Shown: one piece after another, positions 34,106 to 44,661 of the stretch
How positions within the stretch are numbered: position 1 is the first letter of the stretch
Layout of the letters: each line of letters begins with the position of its first letter
From: Misgurnus anguillicaudatus
Lineage: Eukaryota > Chordata > Actinopteri > Cypriniformes > Cobitidae
Length of the DNA stretch: 64,000 nucleotides
Direction of reading: 5' to 3'
Assembly: GCF_027580225.2 (NCBI RefSeq)
Contig: NC_073356.2
Coordinates: 7,040,501 to 7,104,500 of the forward strand
Notes under the pieces: generated by a model
Told to the model about the DNA's origin: nothing
What the model saw: only the letters and a program-made list of their open reading frames with translations
Databases searched by the model: none
Made by a program: the position numbers and the translations under genes

Positions 34106-34624
34106 TAAGATACATTGTTATGGTTCCCTTTCGAGGGAACTCGCGCTGCGTCACTGCGATGACACTTTGGGAAGCCTCCAGGGGTAAGTGGGTCTGAATG
34201 TGTATATCAAATTCAACCAATGGTGAGGCTCAATGACAAAGACAGGGTGACACGGGAGCTAGGAAGTATATCGCTATCTGAAATATTGCCAAAGACGGCG
34301 TTACAGGGACGCAGGAAGTATGGCAAGAGAGACGCAGCATCTCATTCCCATGACTCGTTTTCATGTGTCAAACACAACTATGCAAAAAAGCATTTTGGTA
34401 TGAATCAACATTCACATACAGAAGATATAAGCATGTAAAGCGAACAGTTTAGCACGTGTGCTTAAAAAGTCTAGAATTTAAAATAGATTTGCATAAAATA
34501 GATTCAAGCACTTTCAATGACCTGTATCTATGTATGTATATTTTCAAAAACTTCCCTGGCCCTTGAATTTTTTCCCCCCAGATTCATAAACTTTCAAGGA
34601 TTTCAAGGACCCGTGGGAACCCTG

Positions 34625-35285
34625 AATAACATATTTAGTTTTTATTTGGTTTGCGTTGATGGTGTGACTCTGGATGTTTATACATGTGTAAATACTTTTC
34701 TGTTGTGGTGCCATGGCTGAGATGCATCCTGCATTTGTGGTTGTTTGCAACAGATGCTGAGTTCACATATGACTAACACTGCTTCTCTCTCACACACTGA
34801 CACATCTGACTATAGTCTGACAATGTGATGGCTTTTATCCTTTACCGTATCTCCTCTGTACTGTAGCTCTGTGTTTGTGTTTATTTACAGCTTACAGATC
34901 ATTGTGCTCTTCTCATGCCTTGTTTTTCCTTTTGACATAGAAAATAACACAAAGAGATTTTTTGTGATTTTTTACAACCATGGTACTGTTAAAATAACTA
35001 TTTAAAAAGCTTGTATTACCCTTATAGCTTAAAGCATTGCTTCTGTGTTACTAAATAAAAATAGATGATGACAAAGAAGAAAGCTTGAAAAGAACCAATA
35101 GTTTCTTTATGATAGTAGTTACACTATAAATACATCTAGACTGTGTCAGCATATAACAGTCTTACAGATCATATGGGTGAGTTATATTGTTCCTCTTTCA
35201 AATAAATCCCCATTTTGTTTTAATGGAAGCTTCAGAGTAATCAAAAATGCAAACTGTATGATAAAGAGAATGATCAAGCTAATAT
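34625..35285. other. No recognisable feature
   Basis: AT-rich sequence after the hAT element; nothing with coding or repeat structure that I can support. Confidence 0.45.
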
Positions 35286-35289
35286 AATA

Positions 35290-35690
35290 TAATAATATAA
35301 TTATGTTGGCTTGACAAAATTCCCATTGACTTAACATTGCGACAAACATTGAAGGGTCCTGGCTGCGAGCGAGAAATTTGTAGAAATGTCTGGGATACCA
35401 CATATGAATAAGATGGCAGGCACTGTAAGAACATACCTCACATAGGTGTGTAAGCTGTACCCCTGGGGTATAAGAGCTACCCAAAATTCCCCTTGTCTTA
35501 TAACAGGGCAGGAAACATGCCGATATAAGGGAACAAAAACTTTCCAGATGGGATATCTTTGCTTTACAGTGATGTAGAGACAAGGGCATCCAGGCATCTA
35601 TTCAGGCATCCAATCAGTCTTTCAGGATTGCCAAAGTTATTCAGAGCTATTAAGCCACGCCCCTAGCAACCCTTTTGGGCACCTTCAGTT
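35290..35690. repeat. Repeat with TTGACTTAACATTGCGACAAAC, copy 1
   Basis: Shares TTGACTTAACATTGCGACAAAC, AATTTGTAGAAA and AAGATGGCAGGCACTGTAAG with 38085-38220. Continues to CCACGCCCCTAGCAACCC at 35653-35670, which matches the tandem units at 36807 onward. The foldback at 35812-36780 therefore appears to have split a larger repeat. Confidence 0.7.
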
Positions 35691-35811
35691 CAATTTATTT
35701 GTATTTATTTTTTTATATTTATATAGTGCTTTTCACAATTGGTAATTGTTTTATAGCAGCTTTACATTAAAAGAAGCAGGGAAATTATAATATATTATAA
35801 TCTATAGTAGC

Positions 35812-36780
35812 CTATAGATGAGTTTCAGCTGATGTCACTCACTTGTATTCCGCCATTTTGAGTACCTGAAGTGGTCGCAAAAGAACTAGAAGCTATGCCT
35901 TCGATATGTTGTAAGCATCAAAATAGCTATTTTTACAACACTAAGAAGGCTCAAGGCAACATGATACTTTGCTCGAAGTATTACCAGTGTCTCTACACGT
36001 GAACTCGAGCATTAAGAAAATTTTTGGTGAACACAGAGTTTACTAAAAAGAAGGTTTTGAACAACTGACTTTGGTTGATTAGGCTTCCGCTCGCCGCCAT
36101 CTTTCCAGTCAAGATGTATCGATCTGCGACGTAAGGAGTGAGGAGAGTTAAGATGGATAGCTCCTAAAGCATAGTTCCATATAAATGCACGGATAATTCG
36201 TTGTTTTGTCGCAAGTGAGAAACAATATTGACCTTCTGGTTGAAAAAGGAGCCTCATATGAGATTCATACATTCGCATTCGGAAAATCGATTATTTACGT
36301 CTGGCAGAGATGACTTGCGGACACTATAACAGCCAAAGTCAGTTGTACAAAACCTTTCTTTTTAGTAAACTCTGTGCACACAAATAATGTTCTCAATGCT
36401 CGCGTTCATGTGTAGAGATCCAGGTAATACTTTGAGCAAAGTTTCATGTTGTGTCGCGCCTTCTTATGTTGTAAAATAGTGGTAGTTCGGTAACAGCGAA
36501 CAGCGGCTGGAAGAACGCATCAGGGATCGAGTCGGCATCACACCCTAACCAAGATATATTTTTTTAAAGTAGCGTTTCTTTTCATGACAGTCGAGGTGCG
36601 ACATGATGTCTTTCGTAGCCATTTACTGTATCTGTAAGAATCATAGATAGTAAAAGATAAGAAATCCGTAAATCGTAGCAAGCTAGCCAATGCTTGTCAG
36701 TAGCCTACTGGTACTCGGTAGGTCCTCAAGATGGCGGCATGACGTAAAAGGTCACATGACTGAATTCCATCTTTAGAGCA
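35812..36780. mobile_element. Foldback-like element with 150-bp inner inverted repeats
   Basis: 35929-36074 and 36330-36478 are inverted copies (CTTTGCTCGAAGTATTACC against GGTAATACTTTGAGCAAAG; GTTTACTAAAAAGAA against TTCTTTTTAGTAAAC). Outside them, 35812-35870 (TATAGATGAGTTTCAG, CCGCCATTTTGAG) and 36728-36780 (CTCAAGATGGCGG, CTGAATTCCATCTTTA) also pair. The exact ends and TSD are not clear. Non-coding. 35695-35780 carries a fish repeat tail (TTATATAGTGCTTTTCACAA). Confidence 0.7.
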
Positions 36781-36806
36781 TTATCATTGGCCATTGCCAA
36801 GCCACA

Positions 36807-37170
36807 CCCTAGAAACCAAACACAGTACCCTAGCAACGGAATAAACAAAGCCTTATATCTCTGCATCAAAACATTGTAGAGACACGAGGGTTGGACCGTT
36901 TTACTTGTCGCTTGAAGCATAATCACTAGTGGGTGCCAATTTTCTCCCTAGCAACCAAATACAATACCCTAGCAACAGAATAAACAAAGCCTATATCTCT
37001 GCATCAGAGACATGGGGGTTGGACAGTTGTATTTGTGGCGTGGAGTATAATCACTGGTGGATGACAATTTACTCCCTAGCAACCATATACAGTACCATAG
37101 CAACGGAATGAACAAAGCCTTATATCTCTGCATCAGAACATTGTAGAGACATGGGGTTTGGGTCTTTTAA
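36807..37170. repeat. Tandem repeat, three units of about 130-139 bp
   Basis: Units begin CCCTAGAAACC or CCCTAGCAACC at 36807, 36946 and 37074. Each contains AACAAAGCC, TATATCTCTGCATCA, a GTAGAGACA-type block and GGGTTGGAC. The spacing differs (139 then 128), with the second unit internally shortened. Confidence 0.88.
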
Positions 37171-37335
37171 TCATGTTAGCCAAATGCTAATCATGCTAGC
37201 ATTGTGCTTCATGTCATGCTTGCTTCATGCTCATTTCATGCTAAATCATGTCAGCTTCATAGTAGCGTCATGCTAAATCATGCTAGCTTTATGGTAAATT
37301 GTGTTAGCTTCATGCTAAATCATTCTAACAGCCAG
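37171..37335. repeat. Degenerate short tandem repeat (TTCATGCTAAATCATGCTAGC)
   Basis: A loose array of AATCATGCTAGC and TTCATGCTAA phrases directly after the tandem units; probably part of the same repeat family. Confidence 0.75.
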
Positions 37336-37454
37336 GTAGACTATTAAACTAAACTTCTGTCAAACAGTATTAAACATACAGGATAGGCTTTTTCAAGCCA
37401 ACATAAAGTTTGTCTACAAACTTTAGCATCTAGTTATATGTAACAATTGATGGC

Positions 37455-37690
37455 AAGCTGTTAAATTATTCGGAAATAATGCACACCCAAGGTGATAATG
37501 CAGCATGATGTGAAGCAGAGTGGACCAGAGTCAATTGTTCCTCTTATACCACGGTTACCACAGACATAGCACTAGTGGATATTTTAACACATTTGACAGG
37601 TAAGGTGTGAGTTTTACAGAAAAATAAATAACACGCATGGAATAAAGCATTCAACAGCCCTGTGGAACAAATTAATATAATATGTAATGT
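37455..37690. repeat. AATAATGCACACC / CATTCAACAG family copy
   Basis: Starts ATTCGGAAATAATGCACACC, contains TTATACCACGGTTACCAC and ends GAATAAAGCATTCAACAG. The same phrases occur at 12850-12965 and, in hairpin form, at 50480-50830. Confidence 0.6.
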
Positions 37691-38084
37691 TATAAAATGA
37701 TATTTCTGTATGTATAATAATGGTTGTTGAAATAATCAGTGTGTTTTATTATTTGGGAGACTTCTTCAGCAACCAACCAGCATATTCAAGATGGGGCCAT
37801 GAATATCTTGTCAGTCACCTTGAGGGCCTATGATAGCTTGTGACATACTGTATATGCATCACTATAGAAAACAAATCGTTTATAGTTTCAATATAACAGG
37901 GCTCAACACAAAGAATTTTTTTATTCTGATTATTATTATTTCTTACCGTAACTCCTCATAGAGCTTTCAAGCTACATCCACCAAACTTTCCAAAAGTCTT
38001 CAGACTGGTCTGACTTAGAGTGCTATACCTTTTCTTACTGATGGGACTTACCGAATTCCTAAACGGGGTGATCAAATACCCCAA

Positions 38085-38220
38085 TATTTCACATTGACTT
38101 AACATTGCGACAAACTTTGATGGGCCCCAGCTGCCAGCGAAAAAATTTGTAGAAACGTGTGTGTTACCACAATTGAAGATGGCAGGCACTGTAAGAACAT
38201 ACTTCACACTGGTTTGTACC
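38085..38220. repeat. Repeat with TTGACTTAACATTGCGACAAAC, copy 2
   Basis: Matches 35320-35450 (see that entry). 38231-38364 then shows a different repeat end (GTTCAACAGAACAAAGACAT, TTTATACAGG, ATCTCCCTTTAA), the right end of a family related to TTTACTCACCC. The 390 bases before 38085 show nothing recognisable. Confidence 0.7.
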
Positions 38221-38364
38221 AAAAGTATTTTTTTCCTTCTATGGAAGTCATTGGTGCTCCTGCTTCATGCTAACGTTTATATTCCTTTGTGTTCAACAGA
38301 ACAAAGACATTTATACAGGTTGAAGTTGAAGAATTTTAATTTAGGGGTGAAATCTCCCTTTAAG

Positions 38365-39430
38365 ATAGTCGCTTGAATAAAACCCTCCATTTTACAGAGA
38401 GTAAATAAAAGAGAAAGATTACCACAGGGCACAATTTCAATCTAATCCTGTTTGTATTCCAGGGGTCTGGTTTTATAGTACCATGGTGAATTCAATAAGG
38501 AGGTTATGGAGGACAGATGTTATATGCTTTCATCTGATTTAGGACAACAGCTCAGAATCACTGTTTTATATGTAGGTCATATATGGGGCACCTTTACCAT
38601 AGTCTAACCCAGGGCTCTCAAACTACTTGCCAACACATTAGACCATTTCATAGATACGGGTTGCTGTAAGTGTCAACTGTTCTTAATCCAGTTTACAAAT
38701 CTATTTTAATGAATGTTAATGTATTAACTTTTTAATGGCTTATTGAGAGACAATAACGTTGCTTTTATGTTAAATTGAATAATCGAACCTTAGCTCTGTT
38801 ACAAAACTTTGCAGCATAAGCAGGTCTAGATTGAATCTGTGGACTGGTCATCCCAGGGTTTTGTCAACTCTCATCGGGGGTAAAGATCTCATCGCCAGTT
38901 TGATGGCCAACCCCAACCAGTAGCAAGCTCTGTGATTATCCTCACGTGCTAGACTGTGTGTATCGGCTAGCTTAATGAGAATATGAATAACACATGGGTG
39001 ACTTCTCTCGTGGGAGCCGGGGATGTTGTGTTTGTGACAGCATGAGTCTCACAGCCTTGGGCTCCAGTGAAATGAGTTGTATTGATTTCTGAAGACGGTG
39101 GCTAAACCTTTTCCTGCTTCCCATGTCAATGGGCTCAGCTTGAAGAGGCAATGGGGAAGAATTGAATTAGAGCTCAGATTGCACACTTACTTTTAACTTG
39201 GCACCTTTCAAGCTATTGGACTGTCTCTGAATTTGCTAAGATAAGCAATTACTAGTGTATTCACCAGTGCATGTGGTTGGATTGTTAGCTTCCTCAAGCC
39301 TTTGCATCTGCATGATAAATATACACAATGGCATTACCTTCAGTGATTTCTGCATTATGTGTAACGAAGACGACTGCATTCACAGTATCAAGAGAACATG
39401 TTCCTGGATCAACATCAGGATTAGTTTAAG
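38365..39430. other. No recognisable feature
   Basis: Just over 1 kb, less AT-rich than its surroundings around 38830-39120. No domain-bearing frame or repeat ends. It could be old host intergenic or intronic DNA. Confidence 0.45.
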
Positions 39431-39965
39431 GGCGTTCTCACACTATAGCCTTATCCGGACAGTAATTGTTTCTCGTGGGCATGTAAGGTATTTTAATAAC
39501 TTACAAGTGGTAGTCAGTGATTTTATTGCCGTACGAATCTAGAATGTCTGCGTTTCTCCGACTACCCATGTAAAAAATCCTGGCCGAATTACTTACTTTT
39601 TTTTGACAAACCCCAAGGTTGTGTGGTTATATAATTGCCGTCCGAATCCAGATCTCTGAGTTAATAAAGGCCTATTGGAACGGGATTAGTGTTACATGGA
39701 TAGATGGAGTAATGTTATTTTACCACATGATCTTAATATTGATGGTCAATTCGCATGGGATTAGAAATCTCAGTAAAACATTCAGAAGTGGAAGCGATAA
39801 CTCAGTTACACAGCGCGTCCCCTCCCTCATCGTCACATGCACATTACCTTGCTTACTGATATCATGTGTAAACACGCAAAAGAAGCTGAAGAGAAAAATC
39901 GGTACATGTTTAATTTCGGTTTGGGGAGAACGTCATTTTCAGAAACACTTTAACTAACAAACATG

Positions 39966-40113
39966 TTGAAAAAAACAGCATACCACCAAGACCAGCATAT
40001 GTTGTGTTTTGGTGCTGGTGTGCTGGTATGCTGGTGACCACCAGCTAAACCAGCATCAACCAGCATAGACCAGCATAATTCCCATGCTGGTCCATGCTGG
40101 TTTTTCAGCAGGG
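39966..40113. mobile_element. Short MITE of CCAGCAT/ATGCTGG repeats
   Basis: Composed of ACCAGCATA and TATGCTGGT phrases in both orientations, with ends TTGAAAAAAACAGCAT and ATGCTGGTTTTTCAGCAGGG. A common type of short inverted-repeat element in fish; the TSD is unclear. Confidence 0.7.
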
Positions 40114-40119
40114 TAGTGA

Positions 40120-40286
40120 AGGTGGCTGTAATTCATGCATGAATTCATATGACTCATGACATAGTTATGGTTAGTTATTGATTAGTACATGGCTTAACTT
40201 ATCATTAGTTCATATTAATTAAAATTAATTATTAATTTATGTATTAGTACATGATTGTTCATGTACTGTTATTGTAAAGTGTTACC
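40120..40286. mobile_element. Isolated right end of the foldback family
   Basis: Ends TTATTGTAAAGTGTTACC, as does 3890-3909, preceded by TTCATGCATGAATTCAT and ATTAGTACATG phrases like those of the foldback arms. No matching left end. Confidence 0.65.
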
Positions 40287-40884
40287 AGTGAATGCTTCTT
40301 TAAGTGCTTCTATATTTGAAAAAAACACGCAAAATTACAGAAAATTACGAAATTTAGGTGTACAGCTGGTCTATTCGCACGGGATTAGTATTACCTGAGT
40401 TAATTTCTCTTGACCTTTTTACAGAAGGTAAAAGTCATTGTAATCTTTACTGACATTGTTCCTAGTAATAACTGACATGGAGCATTCGGACAGGAATAAA
40501 ATCACTGAGAAAAATTGCTTTACCCGCCCTCCCTCCCATTTTTCCATGGCATTCTCACGGATCTCCGCATTTTTCCGTGGCCCTGCTACGGAGTGTCTTT
40601 TTCCGTGGCATTCTCACGGATTGGTTACTCAACTGTCTTGTCCTATTTTCTTACCATTTTCGCTTCGGTTTAGGGTTAGATTTACATGAAATGACATCCT
40701 TACCCAAACCCAACTCTAACCCCAACGCCAGGTGACAATTGTTTAAAGTTTAAAAAATATAAAAGAATAAATCAGAAGAAATAGTATAAACCAATACTTA
40801 AAGTGACATACTAACGCAAACACCACATTTAATCCTAAACCGAAGCAGAAATGGTTTGAAAATAGGAAAAAGCAGTTGAGTAAC

Positions 40885-42053
40885 CAGTGTTGTTTTTGTC
40901 AACGATGACGATAAGGAAATGATTTTGTTGACACACCTATTTTTTATGGCGCTAACGCGACAATGACTAGCTAAAAATGTCTCTAAGGTGACGAAAACAT
41001 TCGAACGCTTTCGAGTTTTCGTTTGACGAGACGGAACAAAAATTATTAAATTAAGGAACGAAAATTATTATTAAGTCTGACGTTCATAATGCATGTCATT
41101 TCTGCATATTTTGCATGAAATCCGTCTGTTTTTAGCTAAAAAGTATCAGCAATGCTGCCGCTTCCTATCCTTGTTTTGGGTCAACACAGTCTCACTCACG
41201 CCCACCACCTGGCTTCCGCGCATGCGCACCAGATTTCACACAACAACAACACACCTGTGTCTGCGGCGAGTTCGAAGGACCGTAGCGGTGACCCAGCAAA
41301 CGGAAACAACAAAATTATTTATGGACATACTTTCAGTATAATCCATCAGACAGAAAAACGGAATGCATATTGGGAGACGACAGTAAATGTGGCCACAAAC
41401 TAGGTGGTAAGAATACCACCAACCTCAAGCGGCACCTGAAGGCTCATCACGCTAATATTTTAAAGGTAACGTAACTAACAAGTCACGCTATTAACATATC
41501 ATAGACATTCAATTTTACTCAAAATTTGGCTTGTGACACATTTCATGGTAAGCTTAAGGTTTTACATGTATCTACTTGTCAAACCTAAGCCCATTTCCAA
41601 TACTTTTTTTGGTGTATTTAAATAAGGCAAGGCACGCGTTTCTCAACTTTATAAGTGAGGTCTCAGCGTAACACACAAACTCAACATGAGGGTATATAAG
41701 GCTCAACTTTTTTGTTATGACATGCGCAGAAGGCACACCGACTAAAACAACGGCAAGACCTCAGGGACAACCTTAACGCACATTTTAATAGTATTAAAAA
41801 CACCACACTTTTTAACCTAAATTAATTTGTTAATAGATACTTTTTTACTAAAATTGACTTAAACTTGACTAAAACCTTTTTGCGTTTTCATTGACTAAAA
41901 CTTGACTAAAACCTTTTTGTGTTTTTGTCGACTAAAACTTGACTAAAACTAAAAATTTTATAAATGACTAAAATGTGACTAAAACTAAAAGCATTTTCGT
42001 CCAAAAGACTAAGACTAAAACTAAAACTAAAAGGGCTGCCAAAAACAACACTG
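40885..42053 (+). mobile_element. hAT element with CAGTGTTGTTTTTG ends and a BED exon
   Basis: 1169 bases with ends CAGTGTTGTTTTTG and CAAAAACAACACTG. Perfect TSD TGAGTAAC (40877-40884, 42054-42061), confirmed by the uninterrupted MITE copies. It carries one BED zinc-finger exon (41292-41465) but no catalytic RNase H-like domain, so it is a deletion derivative of an autonomous hAT. The right subterminal region is a run of GACTAAAACT-like phrases (41850-42035). Confidence 0.94.
41292..41465 (+). CDS. BED zinc-finger exon of a hAT transposase (partial)
   Basis: 58 open codons. In order: LWTYFQYNPSDRKTECIL (aromatic start of the BED fold), CGHKLGGKNTTNLKRHLK and HH. The CxxH/HxxxH-type ligand spacing is that of BED fingers, which bind element ends in hAT transposases. 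A TGA lies just upstream (41289-41291) and there is no in-frame ATG, so translation must enter from an upstream exon. GTAACG follows Lys 58 at 41466 as a splice donor. Unlike the other BED remnants here it is undamaged. Its catalytic partner is missing from the element. Confidence 0.85.
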
Positions 42054-42185
42054 TGAGTAACCAATCCGTGAGAATGCCACGGATCAAGACAGTCCGTAGC
42101 AGGGCCACGGAAAAATGCTGAGATCCGTGAGAATGCCACGGAAAAATTCCGTGTCTATCCCACTGAACTTTGTGAGATCAGGTTG

Positions 42186-42991
42186 TCCTATTTGTATAGT
42201 ACTTTAACACCTTCATAACTAAAGTGATGAGAAGAACTATATTTGGGGACAATCTTTCATCATTCTTCTACAGCAAGTGAGAGCTGATGTAAATAAAGAG
42301 AAGAAAATCACAAAACGTTTAAAATGTCTATTATCAGCTGCAACAAATGCTAAATACAATTTTAAAATGTATTACACAATAGTATTCCATATAAACCAAG
42401 TATCCGGGTCATGTGAATGATCGTGTAATTAACCACATGAGCAGGGAATTTCCAGGTGTTTCAAATTATAAACTCACACATCCACCGCAAATGTATCATC
42501 CAAATGTATGAGTTTAATCACGGAAGAGGCATGCAAATATATTTTACAGACATCCTCATGAGAAACAATTACCATCCGAATAGGGCTTATGCATACCCAA
42601 ACATACCCGAGTATGTTTGACCCCAAAAGTATTGTTTGTTTGATCACTCTGTACCATACCTGGGTACGGTACACTTAAGCGTACTCTGGTATGCTTGCAT
42701 AGGTGGTCTCTGGTACGGTTTAGGGCGGAATAGCATGAGAGCAAAGTGTGCCAGAGCATGGATAAAAAAAATGGTCAATTATGTGACTGTCCTCTCTTAA
42801 CCTTAACTGTCACAGTAAAAACTCTTCTGATGTGATTACATGCAGCCACATGTCACTGTGTCCCAAATGACCCTAAATAATAGTTGTGCTCGATTTTATC
42901 ATTGCTGTGCAGACCAACCGGTTTATGGCATTAAATAACTTTTCAAATCATATTAGGAGCAGTCTCTCCAAATCGGGTACGGTTGAGTACA
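42186..42991. other. Unrecognised, with possible hAT fragments
   Basis: 42480-42590 belongs to the repeat noted at 39431. 42600-42730 (CATACCTGGGTACGGTACAC) and 42955-42985 (GGGTACGGTTGAGTAC) look like parts of another element, without clear boundaries. Confidence 0.4.
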
Positions 42992-43219
42992 GTGTGACCT
43001 AGGGATGTAACAATACTTCGCAGTACGATACTTCGCGTTACAAAAAATGCCACGATGTTGCATCGTGCATGATGGGGATATTTATATGATGACGTTCTTT
43101 TAATTTTATTCGTTGACCGGTCAACACGTGATCTACTTTGCGCCAGCGTCACCTGTGCTTCACCGCACCAACACAGACATTGCTTGAAACACCTGCAGCT
43201 TTAACTGAAGGTCAGAAAC

Positions 43220-43305
43220 ATGACTTCAGTAGAAACAGAAATTGATATAGATGATGCCCCGTCATCTTTTAAGTCCAACGTCTGGCAGCATCTTGTTTTC
43301 ATATC
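43220..43305 (+). pseudogene. hAT transposase N-terminal exon fragment
   Basis: The ATG at 43220 opens MTSVETEIDIDDAPSS, then FKSNVWQHLVF, the first strand of a BED-type finger (family pattern: S/K..VW.HF.F). After about 28 codons the similarity stops where the nested element begins. The open frame runs on to 43450 only by chance. No cysteine or histidine ligands remain. Confidence 0.65.
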
Positions 43306-43309
43306 ACTC

Positions 43310-44148
43310 GACGGGAATCTTAATCAATCACACGGACGCGTGCTCGCACAAAAACATGTCCAGACGCGCGCTTTGTCCGTTCGGCCGCGCGCAGCCACAT
43401 ACAAAAGTCCAGGTGACGCCACGCGATTGAGATATCTTATGAAAACATAAAAAAACTAAAGTAAGTTTATAAATAATAATGATATTCTTATTTTGACTTG
43501 ATCACTATTGGCTCCTGTAGATGGACATCAGAAATGTTTTGTGCAAAGCAGGGAAAGGGAAGCAGAAATGACAGACGATGAGTTTAAAGTAGTTTAATCC
43601 TTACCTAGGTCTTTAACATTCGAGGAAAAATCTCAAGTAAACCTCTGTCAAGTCTATAGATTTGCATTGTTGCTGAAAAAAATCAACACATGTATGTGTT
43701 ATACTATTCTGTATTTTCAGATATGAAATTAATATTTAGTTTACTAGCTGAAGGACACAGTTTGCAGTAACTATGACAGAGATTATTTTAGTATAGAATA
43801 TGTATTTTATATTTACTGGTTTCTTAAAATAGTGCTATTGTAAAATATTCTTGTAAAAATAAGTTATTAATCATTGTTATCATTGTATAATGCAAATGTG
43901 CGAGAAAATATGATCTCTGCTGTCATTATTATTTTCAAACCTTTTATGCCACGTATGCCTCCAAACATGTTAATGATGTTAATAATGTTCATGTTAAGTA
44001 TAATGAACATGATACTTAAATATTTTTAAATACATGTAGGAATAGGTTAAGAAAATGACATTTTATAGAAGTCTTAGGCTTTCAAAAAAGTCAGAAAAAA
44101 ATGGGGGCCTGTGCTCCAGTAGAGCTTTATATCTAACAAACGGCCCTG
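43310..44148. mobile_element. Truncated relative of the hAT at 54596, inverted
   Basis: 43450-43590 and 44100-44148 match the reverse complement of 54600-54660 and 55190-55330. Shared phrases are ATGGACATCAGAAATGTTTT, GTGCAAAGCAGG and AGTAGAGCTTTATATCTA, the last against TAGACATAAAGCTCTACTGG. The outer left end and TSD are missing. Nested in the element at 43000-44430. Confidence 0.75.
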
Positions 44149-44435
44149 CTAAGTCCCTTAATTCTAATTTTATGTAAAATTTCAATTTCTTCAGTGACAG
44201 ACCTGCAGTACAGAAGATTCAGTTAAACCCTAAAATGTTAAATTCTTTATTAAGTTTTATGTACAACAAAAAAGTTACTGAAATTGTTAATATTATAAAA
44301 ATTAATCTGAAATTTAAATAACAGTTTAATTGTTTTAATCTGCTCCCAAAAACCGTGATGTGTATTGTATCGCGAGCCAAGCACCAAGATACAGATCGAA
44401 CCGTGAACTTAGTGTATCGTTACACCCCTAGTGTG

Positions 44436-44661
44436 ACCCTTATGAAAATGAACCATGGTTTTATTGTGGTAAAAGTGTAGTAACCATGTTTTTTGGTGTA
44501 TTGATTACTTTCAGCAAAACCATGGTTTTACTACACTAACTATGGTTTTGGAAAACCATGGTTGTCAAAAACATGGTTATTTTGTGGTTACCATGGTTTT
44601 AATACAGTGACCATGTTTTTTATCTCAATTGTAGTAAAACCATTGATCATTTTCGTAAGGG
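44436..44661. mobile_element. MITE of CCATGGTTTTACTAC phrases
   Basis: Ends CCCTTATGAAAATGAACCAT and the inverted TGATCATTTTCGTAAGGG. The interior is a set of AACCATGGTTTT phrases in both orientations. A familiar short inverted-repeat type in fish; the TSD is unclear. Confidence 0.7.

Larger units (their letters stand above)
31680..34624. mobile_element. hAT-like element with GGTTCCCAC ends, hosting two insertions
   Basis: Left end CAAGGTTCCCACACCTTAG, right end GGACCCGTGGGAACCCTG, with AAGGACTTTCCAGGTCC and CTTTCAAGGATTTCAAGG just inside. The flanks (AATAAAAA and AATAACAT) are only a 6/8 match, so the TSD is decayed. The TTAA MITE at 31817 and the mariner-type element at 32091 lie within it. 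34125-34200 (TTCGAGGGAACTCGCGCTGC) is probably another inserted repeat. Confidence 0.75.
39431..40500. repeat. Decayed repeat with GTAATTGTTTCTCGTG and CGGGATTAGT phrases
   Basis: GACAGTAATTGTTTCTCGTG at 39459-39478 is inverted at 42563-42590 (GAGAAACAATTACCATCC). AACGGGATTAGTGTTACATG near 39678 and CACGGGATTAGTATTACCTG near 40378 are near-direct repeats. This points to one or more decayed elements; the boundaries are not resolved. Confidence 0.45.
40536..42185. mobile_element. hAT MITE, CARCCTGATCTCAC family, split by a hAT
   Basis: Left part 40536-40884 (the terminal 40 or so bases missing) and right part 42054-42185 ending GTGAGATCAGGTTG. The two halves join exactly when 40885-42053 is removed, leaving GTTGAGTAACCAATCC as in the other copies. 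Confidence 0.9.
43000..44430 (+). mobile_element. hAT element with TAGGGRTGTAACGATAC ends
   Basis: 1431 bases with ends TAGGGATGTAACAATACTTC and GTATCGTTACACCCCTA. Perfect TSD GTGTGACC (42992-42999, 44431-44438). It carries a first transposase exon at 43220-43450 and a truncated second element from about 43310 to 44148. Confidence 0.93.
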
